Below are positions 35,058 to 48,500 of a stretch of DNA of 64,000 nucleotides, piece by piece. Source of the DNA: Echinococcus granulosus (lineage: Eukaryota; Platyhelminthes; Cestoda; Cyclophyllidea; Taeniidae); contig NW_020170382.1 in assembly GCF_000524195.1 (NCBI RefSeq), forward strand, positions 1,034,423 through 1,098,422, in the 5' to 3' direction. The notes below the pieces were generated by a model. It made no database searches and had not been told where the DNA came from. It saw only the letters and a list, made by a program, of their open reading frames with translations. Each line of letters begins with the position of its first letter. The first letter of the stretch is position 1. The position numbers and the translations under genes are program-made.

Positions 35058-36536
35058 ATGGGCAATAGTCCGGGTTTCCCGGAGGCTCAGTCTCCCTATC
35101 CTGGAGGTCGGCGATTATCTGACAAAGCTGTCCCAAAAAATGATAATTTTGAACTCCGCTGGCATCGGTTCATCGAATCATTGGATGTCACTGATGAAAA
35201 AATGAAGCTCATTGAACAGTTGCCTTATCCACGAAAGATGGAATTGGTTTTAAATTATGTAGTGATCTTTTTTTAAATTTACTGATAACAGGAGCTGAAT
35301 ACGGTCAAGTTTTCACCAGCACACTGTGTGGAAAACATTAAAATGGCTCGAATAGCGCAAATTACGGTATGCTGTGTGTAAGTCGTCCATAACTATTTAG
35401 GCATCCAAACGCAAACAAGATCATGATGATTTCCAGAAGGTATTCACCTCCACAGAAATATCTTTACGTACAAATAAGATTGAGTACGTTCTCACTTGAT
35501 TTATTTTGCCATTAAAGATGGGTTTTGGAATTTTTAGAAAACCATGGTCTGGAGGCGATTGTCGCATTTATGGGTGATTCCCTAAAATATCTTTCAAGGT
35601 AAAATGTAGCCATTTCTCACTTACCTTCTTAGAACGGATACCTTTCGAAGCACGCAGTTGCATGCGGACACAACTCGTCGCAAGGGTTCGATGCCCGTGG
35701 AGGAATTTGCGCCCTCATCGCTGGCTCGCCGGGATCCTTCCAGTCCAGCAAAATCAAAAAACGCTCGTGGCCCCAGTGACAAACCTCCTCCTACTCCAAA
35801 CTTCTCCCTGAGTCGAAATAAATCCGCCTCGCCTACTTTAAAAAGTCAAAACATGCCACTGTCTACCTCGTTGACTCTCGAAACCCTGAAAGACTGTCTT
35901 CATTTGTGTCTGAAATGCTTCAAAACGCTGCTGAATAACCAAGTCAGCAAATACGTTTTCTCATTTCTTGTTTTTACTTGTTCCTTAATTATGGTTCTTC
36001 ACTCGTTTAGGACGGGTGTACGAAAGCTTTTGAAAACCCTGAAGTAATCGAAATAATCACATTTTGCATTTTGCATCCAAATTACGCGTAAGTAATCTCA
36101 CATCATCCAGTTACACGCCCTTTGAAAGAAAACTTACTTCTCTATCTCTGATGCGTTTAGGACGAAGGCATTGGCACTTGATTTGCTTTCAGCGATTTGT
36201 CTTATTGGAGGAGGTCATCCTAGAGTTCTGAAAGCATTCGACCACTTTCGTCGTACAATCGGTGAAAATGCGTGCTTTGAAACTGTGATGAATGATTTTC
36301 GGGTTCATGAGGACCTTCCACTGGATCAGTACAATCTGGAATACTCGGTTAGTTCAAATAGCTTTATCTAATTTTTACTTGGAACGACTGCGTCACTAGT
36401 TCACGTATTCCTTTCTTGCTTCAAGGTGGCCTGCATTCAATTTATCAACATTGTGGTTCATTCTCCTGAGAATATAAACCTTCGAGTGTATCTGCAGTAC
36501 GCTTTTACTCTGCTTGGCCTCGATGACTTCTTACGG
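35058..36536 (+). CDS. FMNL: FMNL exons 1-8: GTPase-binding domain and FH3/DID
   Basis: Residues 1-375. Conserved strings are [20 protein letters not shown] (family ETSLRTNHIGWVQEFLN), [53 protein letters not shown] and [16 protein letters not shown]. The first four introns are 33, 34, 34 and 34 nt, the next three 68, 73 and 78 nt. The exon 5 donor (CAA|GTCAGC) is weak but required by frame. Residues 152-213 form a Ser/Pro/Lys-rich insert ([19 protein letters not shown]). Confidence 0.93.
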
Positions 36537-39500
36537 GTTAGTTGATCCCCATTTCAACAACCGCTTCCTACATTGTCTTTCATTATGGGCATTTTCGGAC
36601 GCTATTTCCATTTCGTTGCATTTATTAGTCTTTGTTAATTATCTGGTATTACCCAACTATCATGCCACTTACGTTATTAAGCCAGTGCTTGCAAGGTGTT
36701 AACTAGTACTAGGAAAGAGGGGATTGATATTTCTTTCAATAGATGTTATTGTGACGAAGTAGGGGTCACTTTCAGGCTAATAAAGTAGTTAGCTTAACTT
36801 CTCAACTAGGATTTGTAGCCTGACTTCTATACCCGCTTCCATCTTCTGAGTTTAACTCGACCATTTCAATATCATTTCGTTGTAATAGCCATTAATTTAA
36901 TCATTGGATAACCTATGTATGACTTTTTTGTCAGGCTTTCCTATGGCTTTCCCAACCGCCTTGTACCAATCTTGATTGGTTCATATTTTTGGGCTGCTCC
37001 TGTTGCGCTTGATATAGCTACGTCTTGGCACTTGCCGCTCTAGGGTTCATATTGTCTACAAATAAATAAAAGATATTAGGCAATAAATGTAGCTAGTTGA
37101 TTGCTGGATCTTTAGCTATCGTGACTTCTCACTCATTCACCCCAGAGAAAAGGCCTGTTATTTACTTCACTCTCCCCAACGTTTCTGCGTGCTACCCATA
37201 CAGGCCCTGCAAGCACGACCCGGAGACAAGTTGAATCGGCATGTAGAGGCCTACGTGAACAATATGGTCAACTGCTCCCTCCTGTTGGACGACGCGGAGG
37301 CCAAGGAGGCAGCTGTCGAAGAGGTCTCTCGTCTTGAGGCCGCTCTGGAGGCCTCCGAGAGCACAGCCAAACAACAAGCCGCCTCGTTTAAAGTGAGATG
37401 GTTTAATACCTAATCCCCCCTCTTTAAGCTGGAAACAACCTCAAGGTTTTTGAAAAAGAAAACATTTCTCTACATATTGTAGTGCTTGAAGAGTAGCTTT
37501 CGCTACCACAAGCATTGTAATTTTCGGCAGTGTCATTTATTGATATTTCTGTTGTTTTCACAGCCTGAAGAAATGTAGCTTTTCGTTTAAAGAGAACATT
37601 TTAGGTGATTATGTAGATGATAAAGAAGCGGCGTGGCAGTCCCTGTCAGCTATCAGCTTAAACTACACGCACATAAAATGACCAATTGACACTGCCAGTT
37701 ATCCCTATCCCATTTTTAGAATATCCTCGTAAAACAAATACTTGCAGCTCTCAAAAGTGTTTCTCAAACATGGCACTGCCATACCCTGCCAAGTTTTCGA
37801 CATAAATAACTTTTATTACTTGAATACACCAACAAACAAGTTATAGAGTATTAGCCTTGTTTCAGTTAGGAAAATTTTCACCTGATCAGCTTTAGAGTAA
37901 GTCATAGATTTGTTGGCTCAGGCTTAACGCTTTTCTACTTCCGGTACGCTAGCTCTATATCAGCAGTTCTTTGACTGTGGATGTAGTAGTATTTCTGCTG
38001 CTTTGTATGCATTTTCGAAAAATGTTAGACTTTTGCCGTTTAATAGCTTTTAAGTATATGTTTTTAAGCTTGTAGTTCAGGCGTCTGAATTACAAATAAG
38101 CACTACTATAGATCGTAATAGATTGTTATTGTTGCAAGTTCGTACACCACCTTCTCTGTTATGGAATTAATTGAAAATGGTGTTAGGACTCAAATGTGTT
38201 TAAGTTATGGATCTAATTTCCTTTGAAATTGGCCTTTGCTAACTTGATGGGGGATATTACATGATCATGTGGCTTGATATTCCTAGAATATATGCTGAAA
38301 GGATGATCGAACCGACTTGAGATCATTTACCATGCTAGTTTACAAAGAATATATTTTTGGATGAGTCGTGAGGTGATTGAATGTGGTAATCTGCTACGAT
38401 TTCCCGATTTTGATTTCCCTAATTTTTTACTGCTTATGTACACCAATGTAGATGGCCTTGTTTGATAACTTTAGTGAGGGTGTTTTTGTATTCTCTTTCA
38501 GCAAAGAGATATAGCTCTCTCGGAGTTGGTCGAATCACTTCGCGGAAAGATCCGCGACATCAACGTGGCGGCAGGACAGCAGGAGGCGGCAAACAAGCGT
38601 ATCACGGAGCTCGAACAGTCTCTGGCCGCGGCACACCGTCAAATCCAGCGCCTACAGGATGCCGCTGCCGCCATTAACACTACAGCGGTTGAAACAGAGA
38701 CCAATAGCCTGGGTCAAGTTAGACCAGCGCCGAACCCGAGGCAGAAGAAGCCCTCGGTGTGCAACATGACCACATCCACGACTCTGCCTATGGGTTTCGA
38801 GTTTGCTGCCACCGTGGAGAGTCAACAGGCGGCGGCAGCCACGGCGAGGCTAAATGCCTCTCCACCCACGGTGGAGTCACGCCGCAAATCTATGTCCCTC
38901 GAGATGCTCTCCACCACGAATCGGTCCACAATGGACAGTGGGAGTGACACTCCCTCCACCTTCCCCCTCTCCTCTGGCGCCGCCTCATCTCGTCATTCAT
39001 CCTCTTCCTCTGAAGTCAACTACGATACCTTCTCGCGGAAATCGGGGTCGATTGCAGAGAAACCACGGCACGGCCTTATCTCTTGCACTCTTATCTCGCA
39101 AGGTGGGCTAAAGATCTTCACATTTGTCAGTTTTTTTCTGCTTGACTGATTAAGTCACGGCAAAAGCGTACTTGGGTTAAAGTGTAGCATAAAGCACATA
39201 CTTTTATCACCTATTTAGCAATTTCTGTTTTATCGCGAATGATATTGCTGAGACTGTCGAATATGAATTATTCACTGTACTTTCTGATTAAACGGTGACC
39301 ACAGGTTCATTTAGCTTAGGAATTAAGCCTGACTATTGCACGAGGTAAATTTTGTGCAGTAATGTTTTGTAGGGGTTAGGGCGTTGCTAAGCAGAGCTCC
39401 AGGAAGTGTCCAATCCAGCTACTAGGTTATTTTATTTGTACTGCTTCATTACTGACACTGGCGACGTTAATATTCCTGTATTTTTTTACGTCGCGAGAAT

Positions 39501-42500
39501 TTCCTTAACTTGTTCAGATTTTAGTGGGCATTTATAGTGTTACGGTTGCTTTCCTTAAAGGACAGTTTTTCATATTTACGTCAATCATTTGATTGTTTAA
39601 GCTATTTTTTCCAAGATGGAGAATGCCATGATGATAATGGAACGTGTCTACGCGGTAGTTTGGTAATGCAAATAGGAGGGCACCTACACACTTCTGCTCT
39701 GAACTGTTTATTTTACGGAATCAGTTGTGAAGCTTTGTCACGTTAGCTCTTGTTGTGTTTTCTTGTCCTCATGGTTCCTGGCCCCTGTAAGCAGCTTTCA
39801 CACGTTTACTTTTTATTTTTGGTAACTTCTGTGGTAATTACTGACTAGAAAAGCTATTATCCGTGGTTCTGTTGTTGAATTACGAGAATTTCATAGCGCA
39901 GATTTGGTGCTAATCTTATGTTTTTGGTATCATTGTGCAGTTTTGTAATAAATACACGTCACATTTTTTTTTGTGATTCAGTTAAAATTTCACGAAACTT
40001 TGAGTTTACCCCTCAGACTAATTCCATAATTTATAAGCATACGCTATTGGGTGTCATAAGCACTTTTCAGCTTGTAGATGATCCGTTCGTACCTTTGTGA
40101 TTGCAAACTAATTCTTTCCGACTCAGCTTACCCAACTTTCACCCATAAAATATTCGATGGCCTCTCTTCGGCACCTCAATTCTCATATTCACTTGTGATA
40201 AAGGTCTTTTCAATTGCTCTTGTACAGAAAGTACAGAAATGCTTTCGTCGGTCGTGTGTGGTGATCCGATGATTTATACTTCTTGGGTATGTTTAATTTT
40301 CAATCGGTGGCCTTTAAGCAATTTTCACCTTACGGGCTCTGCCAGTTTTCAACACCACCTGTCTCTGACTGGTGAACTTTTGTCGAATGCCACAGCTCCT
40401 TGATATTGGGACCTATTTTTTTAAATTTACTCGTCGGCGTGCTCCCCGGTGGGTTTTTTTTTCATAGCGCGTCAGCATACTTCCGACTCGATGGTTCTGA
40501 CAGGTTAACTCTACTTTTTGCTTTTAAAAGACATCATCTGCGAAACTGAGATGTTAAGAGCTTCGTAACAGAGCATCTATTTTGCCTGCCTTTGCCACTA
40601 TTGAACGTCTTCTATAACTGGTAAAATACATAACTTGGGCCCTCATTCTCTCTGTATGAACGCCTTTCATGATGGTTGTATTACATGAGAAAATAATACC
40701 TTTGCTACACTGAGCTATGCCTAATTACGACCATTTCTAGTTATCGCCATTGGCTTAACTCCCCTTCCGTTCTCATTTGTTAGTGTCGGACATGGCGTTG
40801 GCGCGCAAGACTTTTGCCAACCTCTCCACGAATCTCAGCGTGTTAATCTCTCGATTGGCCAGCACTTCGTGTCCCACGCCCCCATGTCCCGCACCTGCGG
40901 TGCCTCTGCCGCGTTGGCACGCCTCTTCCTCCACCACCGGTGCTGCTGCACCGCGCCTCCGGTACGTCTTCGGCTGCGGCGGTGCTGCTACATCCGCCTC
41001 TGCACAGCGGTGCCATCAGCTGGCTACGGTGCTGCCTGATCCCTGGGCCACCTGCTTCGCTTCTGCGCATCGCGCCTTCAGACTCTGCACCGGAACTGGT
41101 GAAGTGGAAGAGGCAGAGAAGGAGGAGGATGCTGAAGGGCAGGTTGAACAAGTAGAAGGAGCTGATAATACGGCTGTGAGGTGAGGCCCTTTTCTGGTGT
41201 CTTATGTTACAAATATCCCTAATTGCCGCGTTTTCTTACGGTTAAACTATTAGAGGATGTTTTCCAAAAGATCATGGTAGCCATTACTTGCTTAGTGACT
41301 CTCATGTCTCTAGTCACCCCTACATTTATTTATCTTGGGTGATTTTAATTAGACAGCTATTTCACTTATCTACTCCATCTCTGTACCTGGAGGCATGAGG
41401 TCTACCTAATGAATCCTACTTTGTCATTTTCATCCAATGAATTTTTCAATTAGTTTTTAACTGGTTATTCGTTATACTGATTGATTTGGATATGTCGGCG
41501 TTGCTTTTATTGCCCTAGAAACTCCATCATCTAGTTTTTTTCTTCAGTACGTGCATAGTTTTACTGCTATTCGATTCACGTAGTGTTGACGGATAATAGG
41601 TGACACCTGTTTTATGGCAGGTTTGCCGTGATTCATACCTCCCTGTGAGTTCTGCGTTACATCTCCTTCTGCGATTTATGTTCCAAATCGTCCCCCTTTT
41701 GAAGTTGTATGATGTCCAAATCTGTAGTAGAACCCACGAATTTGTTTCAGTGATCACTAATTCATGCAAATTCACACTTTAAAACGCATCAATGACAGCA
41801 CAAATTCGGAATTATTTTCCCTGACATTTTTTTGTTCTCGTCAAGGTCCTCAGCTTTTTTTAATTTTTGCTTCATATTTGTTGAGTTCACATCGAAATAG
41901 AAAGATATTTACAATAACGCTGTGAGGCACGGAGCTTGTCTCGCTACGGGCCTGATCCATTTAACGCCCTTATATTTGCTTATTTTTTTTTGACTTCGGT
42001 GAACTCCGTAGGCTAGTCCCCTACATTGGTGCATTGGAGATTTCATTAAAATACCTTTTAAAGACATCGGCGATGAGAATACGCCATTTTAAACTCATCT
42101 ATCGTAACGTCAAGGTTTTGAGTTGGACGGATATTCTCTTCCCCGACACATGAATGGGAACAATTATTCTGTTCTTATGTTGTAGGATAATGGAATTCTC
42201 AGTTGTTAAACCTTTCACCTTTTGGTTAGAACGATTCTAATGGCTGTGGTTCTCATATTTCTTTCCCAACCTTTGGTTTTGGGGCACTGACAGCGAAAAG
42301 CAACTTCCCGACATTAAGTGCTAATTGCTTGCATTCCTTTTGTTCCATCTCTCCGAATCTTTTCCCCTTTTCGTGTGATATTATTTTCATAACATAATAG
42401 GTGCACCACACGGCAGATAATTATTGTTTGCTAAAACTTGAAGTCGAACCCTTAAAGTGGTTCTTTTTTGCCACAATTAACTACGGCTTGTAGTGTAACC

Positions 42501-45500
42501 CTACCTTAACTGCTTAAATTGAGTTTCTTCTTTAGGTTTTTCTAATCAAAGCCTTTAATTAAGCATGGTATTATTCGTTTGCCTTAATTTAGAAGCGACT
42601 TTTTTTCGGAAAAAATCATCCTCGTTACCTTTGCTTAGTGCAAATGGACGTACGCGTTACCTTCCTGCGGTAATGAGAGATGTGGGGCTACTGTAATGAA
42701 CGCAAAACTAGCAATTTTTTTTGTAAATCAGTCTAAAAAGTATCCAAATCATCTAATTGTGTCTGGAGAAGTTACGAATCGGCCTTAGAAGCTCATCCAA
42801 TACTTTTGTCTTTTCCTTTGTTGTCTCCTCGACTACTTTTTCATTAATCAACAGTAATAGGCAATGGGTCCAGGCTTCGCTTTCACTGCTTTGAAGGTTA
42901 TTTTTGATCTCATACTAACCCTGATCTCTGTTTTACAAAAAGTAATTTTATCCTTTGCCTCTTAAGGGGCCAAAGCATTGATGAAGCACACACTATTTCT
43001 TCCTGCAAAATTTCGAATCATAGGATTACGTTGCCCGGAGAAAAGAATAACATCTTTCGGAACCCACAGAGAAGCATCAACATGGGCGCTCCAGTTTGAA
43101 GTTCCCAGGCCTTGTCACTGCTTGATCAAAGCTTTCCTTTCGGTTTTCACTCTTTTGCTGCCAAGTATTACAGTTGGAAGTTCACTTCCACAGTTCCATT
43201 TTGGAGCTACCGAGCGCGAATACTAGACGTCTTGTGTCTTTTGGAGTGGCATTTTCTGACCGTAGTAAACATGACCAGGCAAACGACAACCGCTACCAGC
43301 ATTGGCCTATTTTTATCGCTTTAAGCCCTCTTCCACCCTTTTTCATCTCATCCAGACCCTTTTGTCACATTGTCGGCCGCTGGGCTGATTACGAAGTTTC
43401 ACCCCGTCTTTCCAAAACTAATCAGTCTCATTAACACTTTGTTGACTGGGAGAATGTGTTCTTAGCTCTCAAAACTTTTGCTTTGATGTGAATTTATTGC
43501 ATATTTTGCCAACATCTTCAGCATCACAGGGAAAATTAGCTGTCTTTCTAATCACTTTGCGGGGCACTTTTAGCCATCTGTTGTTCGGAGGCAATTGTGG
43601 CCTTAATTGCAGAGCCGTGGACTAGTCATATCCTGCATTGTTGGATCATGTATAAACTCTCGCACGGTTACACTTTTCGATGGGCCGTTGTGTCATACTC
43701 CTCCCCTCGTGTATGCATGTGCGCCTTTGTGTTTTCAGTGCCCGCCGGTAGCCGATTCTCGTCTTAGCTGTATTATTTATTCTCCGTTGGCCAGTAAATG
43801 TTTTGTGCCACTTGTAATTGAGTTGGTGCTTTATCAACGATGGATTGTTATATAGGAAGCTGGGTCATGTTAGCTTCCCAGCACACTTGCTGTGTACTCC
43901 TCAGGGCGAGTTACACCCATGACTCACTAGGGGCGAAACTGAGAGAACAGACTCTTGCTGCCTGATCGCTTTTGGCAGTCGTTGTAGTCGTCATTCGCAC
44001 CCAGTCACGAAAGCATAAAAATGCTTTTGTATGGAACTTCACGCACAGGGATTGAGGAAGACTTAGTCCTCTCGCTTTACTGTTTGTTTTAAGTGTTAAA
44101 GCTTACGTGATCCATTGAAAATATCCCTTCTGTCAGGACTCGTCTTTTTCCAAGAGCTCTTCTCGTCCTGTTGAAAATAAGTTAGGTGTGTTTGGCGTAT
44201 GTTTATGATAAGGTGCTGAAGTCTCCTTCCTTCCCATTGAACCCAAAGATAACTCCGTTTTCCGTGGAATTAAGTGGCAAAATAATTGCAGTTCTTGAGC
44301 ACCACTTTATGCAAGAATGAAGGGTGGCTACTGAGACCATTGTAATTATCGCACTTTAAGGTAAAACACTGCTGTGCTGGCACGAGATGCAGGCGGTCAC
44401 TTTATTTTGGAAGTGTAGATGTCACTGCAGCTTCTTGTTATTTGTGAAAAGGATGTGATTAACACCTTCACTATCAGCGTTACATGCATATGTGGCGATT
44501 TTTTAGCTGTTTACGGCAACTCTTTTACCAGGTAGATTGTTCATTGTCCATGAAAAATTAAATGCTATTAGAAAGGAAATTGAAGACCGGTTGAGTTGGC
44601 CACTTTGATGGTAGTTAATTTTCTTCTGATAAATAACGCTCTTTCCCCCAGTCGTCATACTCTGTCTAATGGTAGCTAGATTTCTCTCTGCTTTATGGTT
44701 GCATGTTGCTCTACCGCCACAAAATATGGCCGATTACATTGTTTCTTACCTGAGTAACGCTTTATACTGGATTCCCGGCTCTTGGGGCTTTTCCTCCAGC
44801 CATCCTTTCATGTGGTTAATCCAAACTACGAATAGTCGATTGATACCCACATACTATTCCACCGTCATGAAATATTGGCAGTAATGTTTACCACCGGCAT
44901 GCTCGTTCATCACTGCAATAGCCTGGCGGAGGAATAGTTGGATTCATGTGTTTTACTGCTGTCTATGTGAGTTTGCTTTGAAGCTCGCAGTGACCTTTTG
45001 CACTACCTACTACCGATTCCCTATCCCCTCCTCGCGAGTGCCAGAAAAATAGCGTTTCGTGCGTCGTCTGTTCTCTCTTCTCCTAGCTAGGCTCTTGGGT
45101 TGGAAAATTTATGACGGCTCAGCGCGTGTGGGTGTTCATCGGCGAACGTATACAGTGTGCCCGCACATGCGTGGTGGCAGGGCGAGGGGATGGGATAGAG
45201 ATGGAGGGTGGCCACCCATATTAGTCATTCGGGTTGACTAATTCCCTCATCAAGTGCCCTTTTACAGCCTCCTCAACTCGTTTTGCTTGGCTGCGATTTT
45301 AGAAGAGTAAATAGGATCGGGCGGGACAGGTAGTTGGCACCGGCTTTGGGCAGTTCCCAGTGACTTCTGGCTGTCTTTTTGTGACTTCTATATAACACGC
45401 TGTTTGGAATTGCAGTCCTTCTGCTGATTTAAACTTCGCCTGACTCCAAAATATATTTATTCAAAGCAGTAGTTAAAGTTCATTAAGCCCACAAAATCCA

Positions 45501-48500
45501 ATGCTGATATGACTGCAGTCTCACCGTTCGTAGATCAGAAGTTGGGAATCTACCGATTTTATTATAGATCGGATATGCCATTTGGAAGGAATTACTTTTC
45601 GGGTTTTGGTTGTGTGTGTAATCATTGCATTAGCTCTGCGAGTCCGCGTCTACTGACCTGAGAGGTGCTTCCTCTCTAATTATCTCCGCTGATTCAACTT
45701 GAAAAATACTTCATTCGTAGAATAATTTTACATCTGACGTGCGTATAGCTGATAAATGCTGGCTCTGCTACCTTTTTCAAGTTTGAAGGCAAATCAGAGA
45801 CGACAAAAAATTTTAATTTTCTAGCAATGATATCTTGAACTGCTTTTTGATAATTACCTCATGACAAGATTGGAGGTCAGTAGGGTCAAATTTTATAAAA
45901 TGCAGTTCAAGCAATTTTCAACCCCATCCCAGGACGTTTTCCTTCAGGTCAAAATGCAGAATCCTTATGTTGGGTTGCTTGGTGTATTCGTTCTTTGCGA
46001 GTTAGTTTTCGGGTAGGTCGATTCTAGTTACGTACTTTATGCCTTCTATCAACCACGCAGGTTCGTTTATTATGTGAAACCATTTCCTAAACCTAGCCGT
46101 GTACAAAAATTTTTTTCTCTCGTAGCGTGTTCATTTTTTCCTCCATTAATTTATGCTTGTTGATACTTTATTCTTAATAATGGGTTTAAGCTTGGTTTGA
46201 CATGGTAGGATCTGATTCCAATCATTCTCACCCGCCTTTTGAGCGTTCCTTTAAAACATTGTTTAGCTGCCTCACCTTTTTGATTCTGCGATCATATACT
46301 GTGAGTGACGGGTCAGTTCGGTTTGTAACTCTGCTACGCAGCTCAGAACCAATGTTGCAATATGGTGGGGTAAACTTCCCTAAACCAACACTGGTTAGAA
46401 GTGTATTGTGTTTGTGAAATTGACTACATCACAATTGGTTTTCTTGTTAACCTAAAAACAGTGACCATAATGCGAACGGGTTCTACTCAGTATTGTTGTA
46501 ACCTATAAGCGGTTCCGAGGAGGTGGTCTTGTTTACAAAGCACAGCGTTTGGATCTTTTGAATAAATCGCATCGACAAGGGAATTTGTGGCGATTTTCGC
46601 AAGCATAGTGTTCCAAATCCCAATTTATTGCTGTTATTTAATGCGTGTTAATTATCCGTTAGCATGGTGTCTAATCGTCTGAAGCATGCAAAATAATATG
46701 TTCAGTTCTGCTAACTAGAAGTTTTATACAGCGTTACTTTTTCATTGTTAAAAACCAATGTTTGTTCCCGGGTTTCATCGGAACGAGATAGTCGATGGAA
46801 CACGTAAACTACGGTCATGCGTGAGCAGACTTTTGGACTGTAGAGTTTCCATACACGGCTTCTAAGCACTTATTAAGTGTTCCTTTTACTTGTATCTCAG
46901 TATTAGATGCAAGTAATTTTCGCCTTGATGAATTTTTTGTGTATTTCTTAAATTAACTTCATTTGGATGCGTCGCTTGCTCATCGAAACATCCTCTCCAA
47001 GTGGAAATGTTAATAGTTTCGTCAAGCTAGGAGCAATAGGTATAAAGTGGTCGTGTTTTGCTTCCATGGCTCGTTCTATCATAAAGAATGCCTTGGTCCA
47101 CGCTACTTGGGATTTAGTTTTTTTTTTTTTTGGAAAATTGATGATTACCCTTTAATTGACCCTCATATTGGTTCATGAGTAACCCCTCGGCCCCCTTTTT
47201 AGGGTATGGTTTTTATCACTACTACCTCATTACCGTTCATTAAGAATATTTGATAAAATGCCCAATAGTGTTGCTATAAAGTGTTGTGTACTTTTGCAAG
47301 CGCTCACCCTGCCAAGTCCCTAGCCGGAATAATAAAAGAGAAAGCGATCTTTCCTTCCAACAGGTTTAAGCAAACTAGGAGTGTGAACACCAACTAACAG
47401 TGTAACGGAGTGCTGACTAGAGCACACGAGTGGTCATCATTCTAACTGATTCGCTATCAATTATGATTGTTAGTCCTCTGGACTACGAAACAGGATGTTC
47501 ATTTTTTTTATTGTTAAGCTTCACTAACTATCCTGTTTTGAGCATATTTAAAATCATTGGGGAATTCGCTATTTCGTTGCTGATAACGGAAGTTAGTACA
47601 CTCCTCTAAGATAATCCGGATTATTAATCCAATATTTCCTAGTTTACTGACCAATTTCCACTAAAAAAACAATGCTTGCTGATTACTCAGCGGCATAATT
47701 GTTGACCAACAGGATTACACAAAACCAAGTTTGCGTTTTTTCAGAGAAGGATAATCTCTCTTTTGTGGTGGGTTAGTGGGGTACTGAAACTAAGAGTGTA
47801 TGCACTTCCTGCTTCCAGGCTTCTCCAATGGTTAGTCAGCACCCGTCTTGTAACAAAAGACGCAATAAGGTTGGAAGCTCCCATGGCAATGACAACGGCG
47901 GAGGATGAAGCGGACCAGCGTGAGACCGTCGAGGCTACCGCAGTGTTACCGCTCGTCACCGCTCTTCTCTCTGTCAGTCTAAACCCCTTCGTGGCCACTC
48001 GCCTCCTCTCTCTCCTTGAAGCTGCCACTGCTGTCTTTTGCGATGGTAACGGAGGTAGTGGGTGGTGGAGCGGGTCGGAAGCTCTTCCACGCCTTTTTGA
48101 CGCGGCGGAGGCGCACCTTCGTGTGCGACTGGTGAATCGAGACCTCGCCAACAGCCCCGTTTATCAATCCACCGCTTCGGCCGACTGGCCTCTGTTGCAG
48201 GCATTATTACAAGTCAACCTGCTGCCTTTTGTGCTTACTGCAAACCTGCAGCTGCTTATTGAGGTAAGAATGGCCCACCTTTAGTCCCAATATTGATGTG
48301 GATTTTCTTTGACCCTTAACCACTTACCTACCTGTTCGCATACTGTGTGCGAATTCAGTATGTCAAGCTTTACAGCAATGCGATATCAAGCTGTAATCGG
48401 TCTAATTGTGTAAAATTTTAAATAACTGCATTTTCTGCTGATATTGTTGGTGATTTTAATGTGCTAAATGATCTTTCTGCATAATTTAAGGCGGGAATTT

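Noticed and set aside
40843..41151. 102-codon minus-strand frame
   Set aside because: Antisense to formin exon 11; no motif.
43112..43434. Frames searched for an FH2 start within the 6.6-kb formin intron
   Set aside because: No W motif or phase-compatible splice pair; exon 11 joins exon 12 directly in phase.
47741..48151. 136-codon minus-strand frame
   Set aside because: Antisense shadow of formin exon 12; Arg/Ser-rich composition typical of reversed GC-rich coding DNA.
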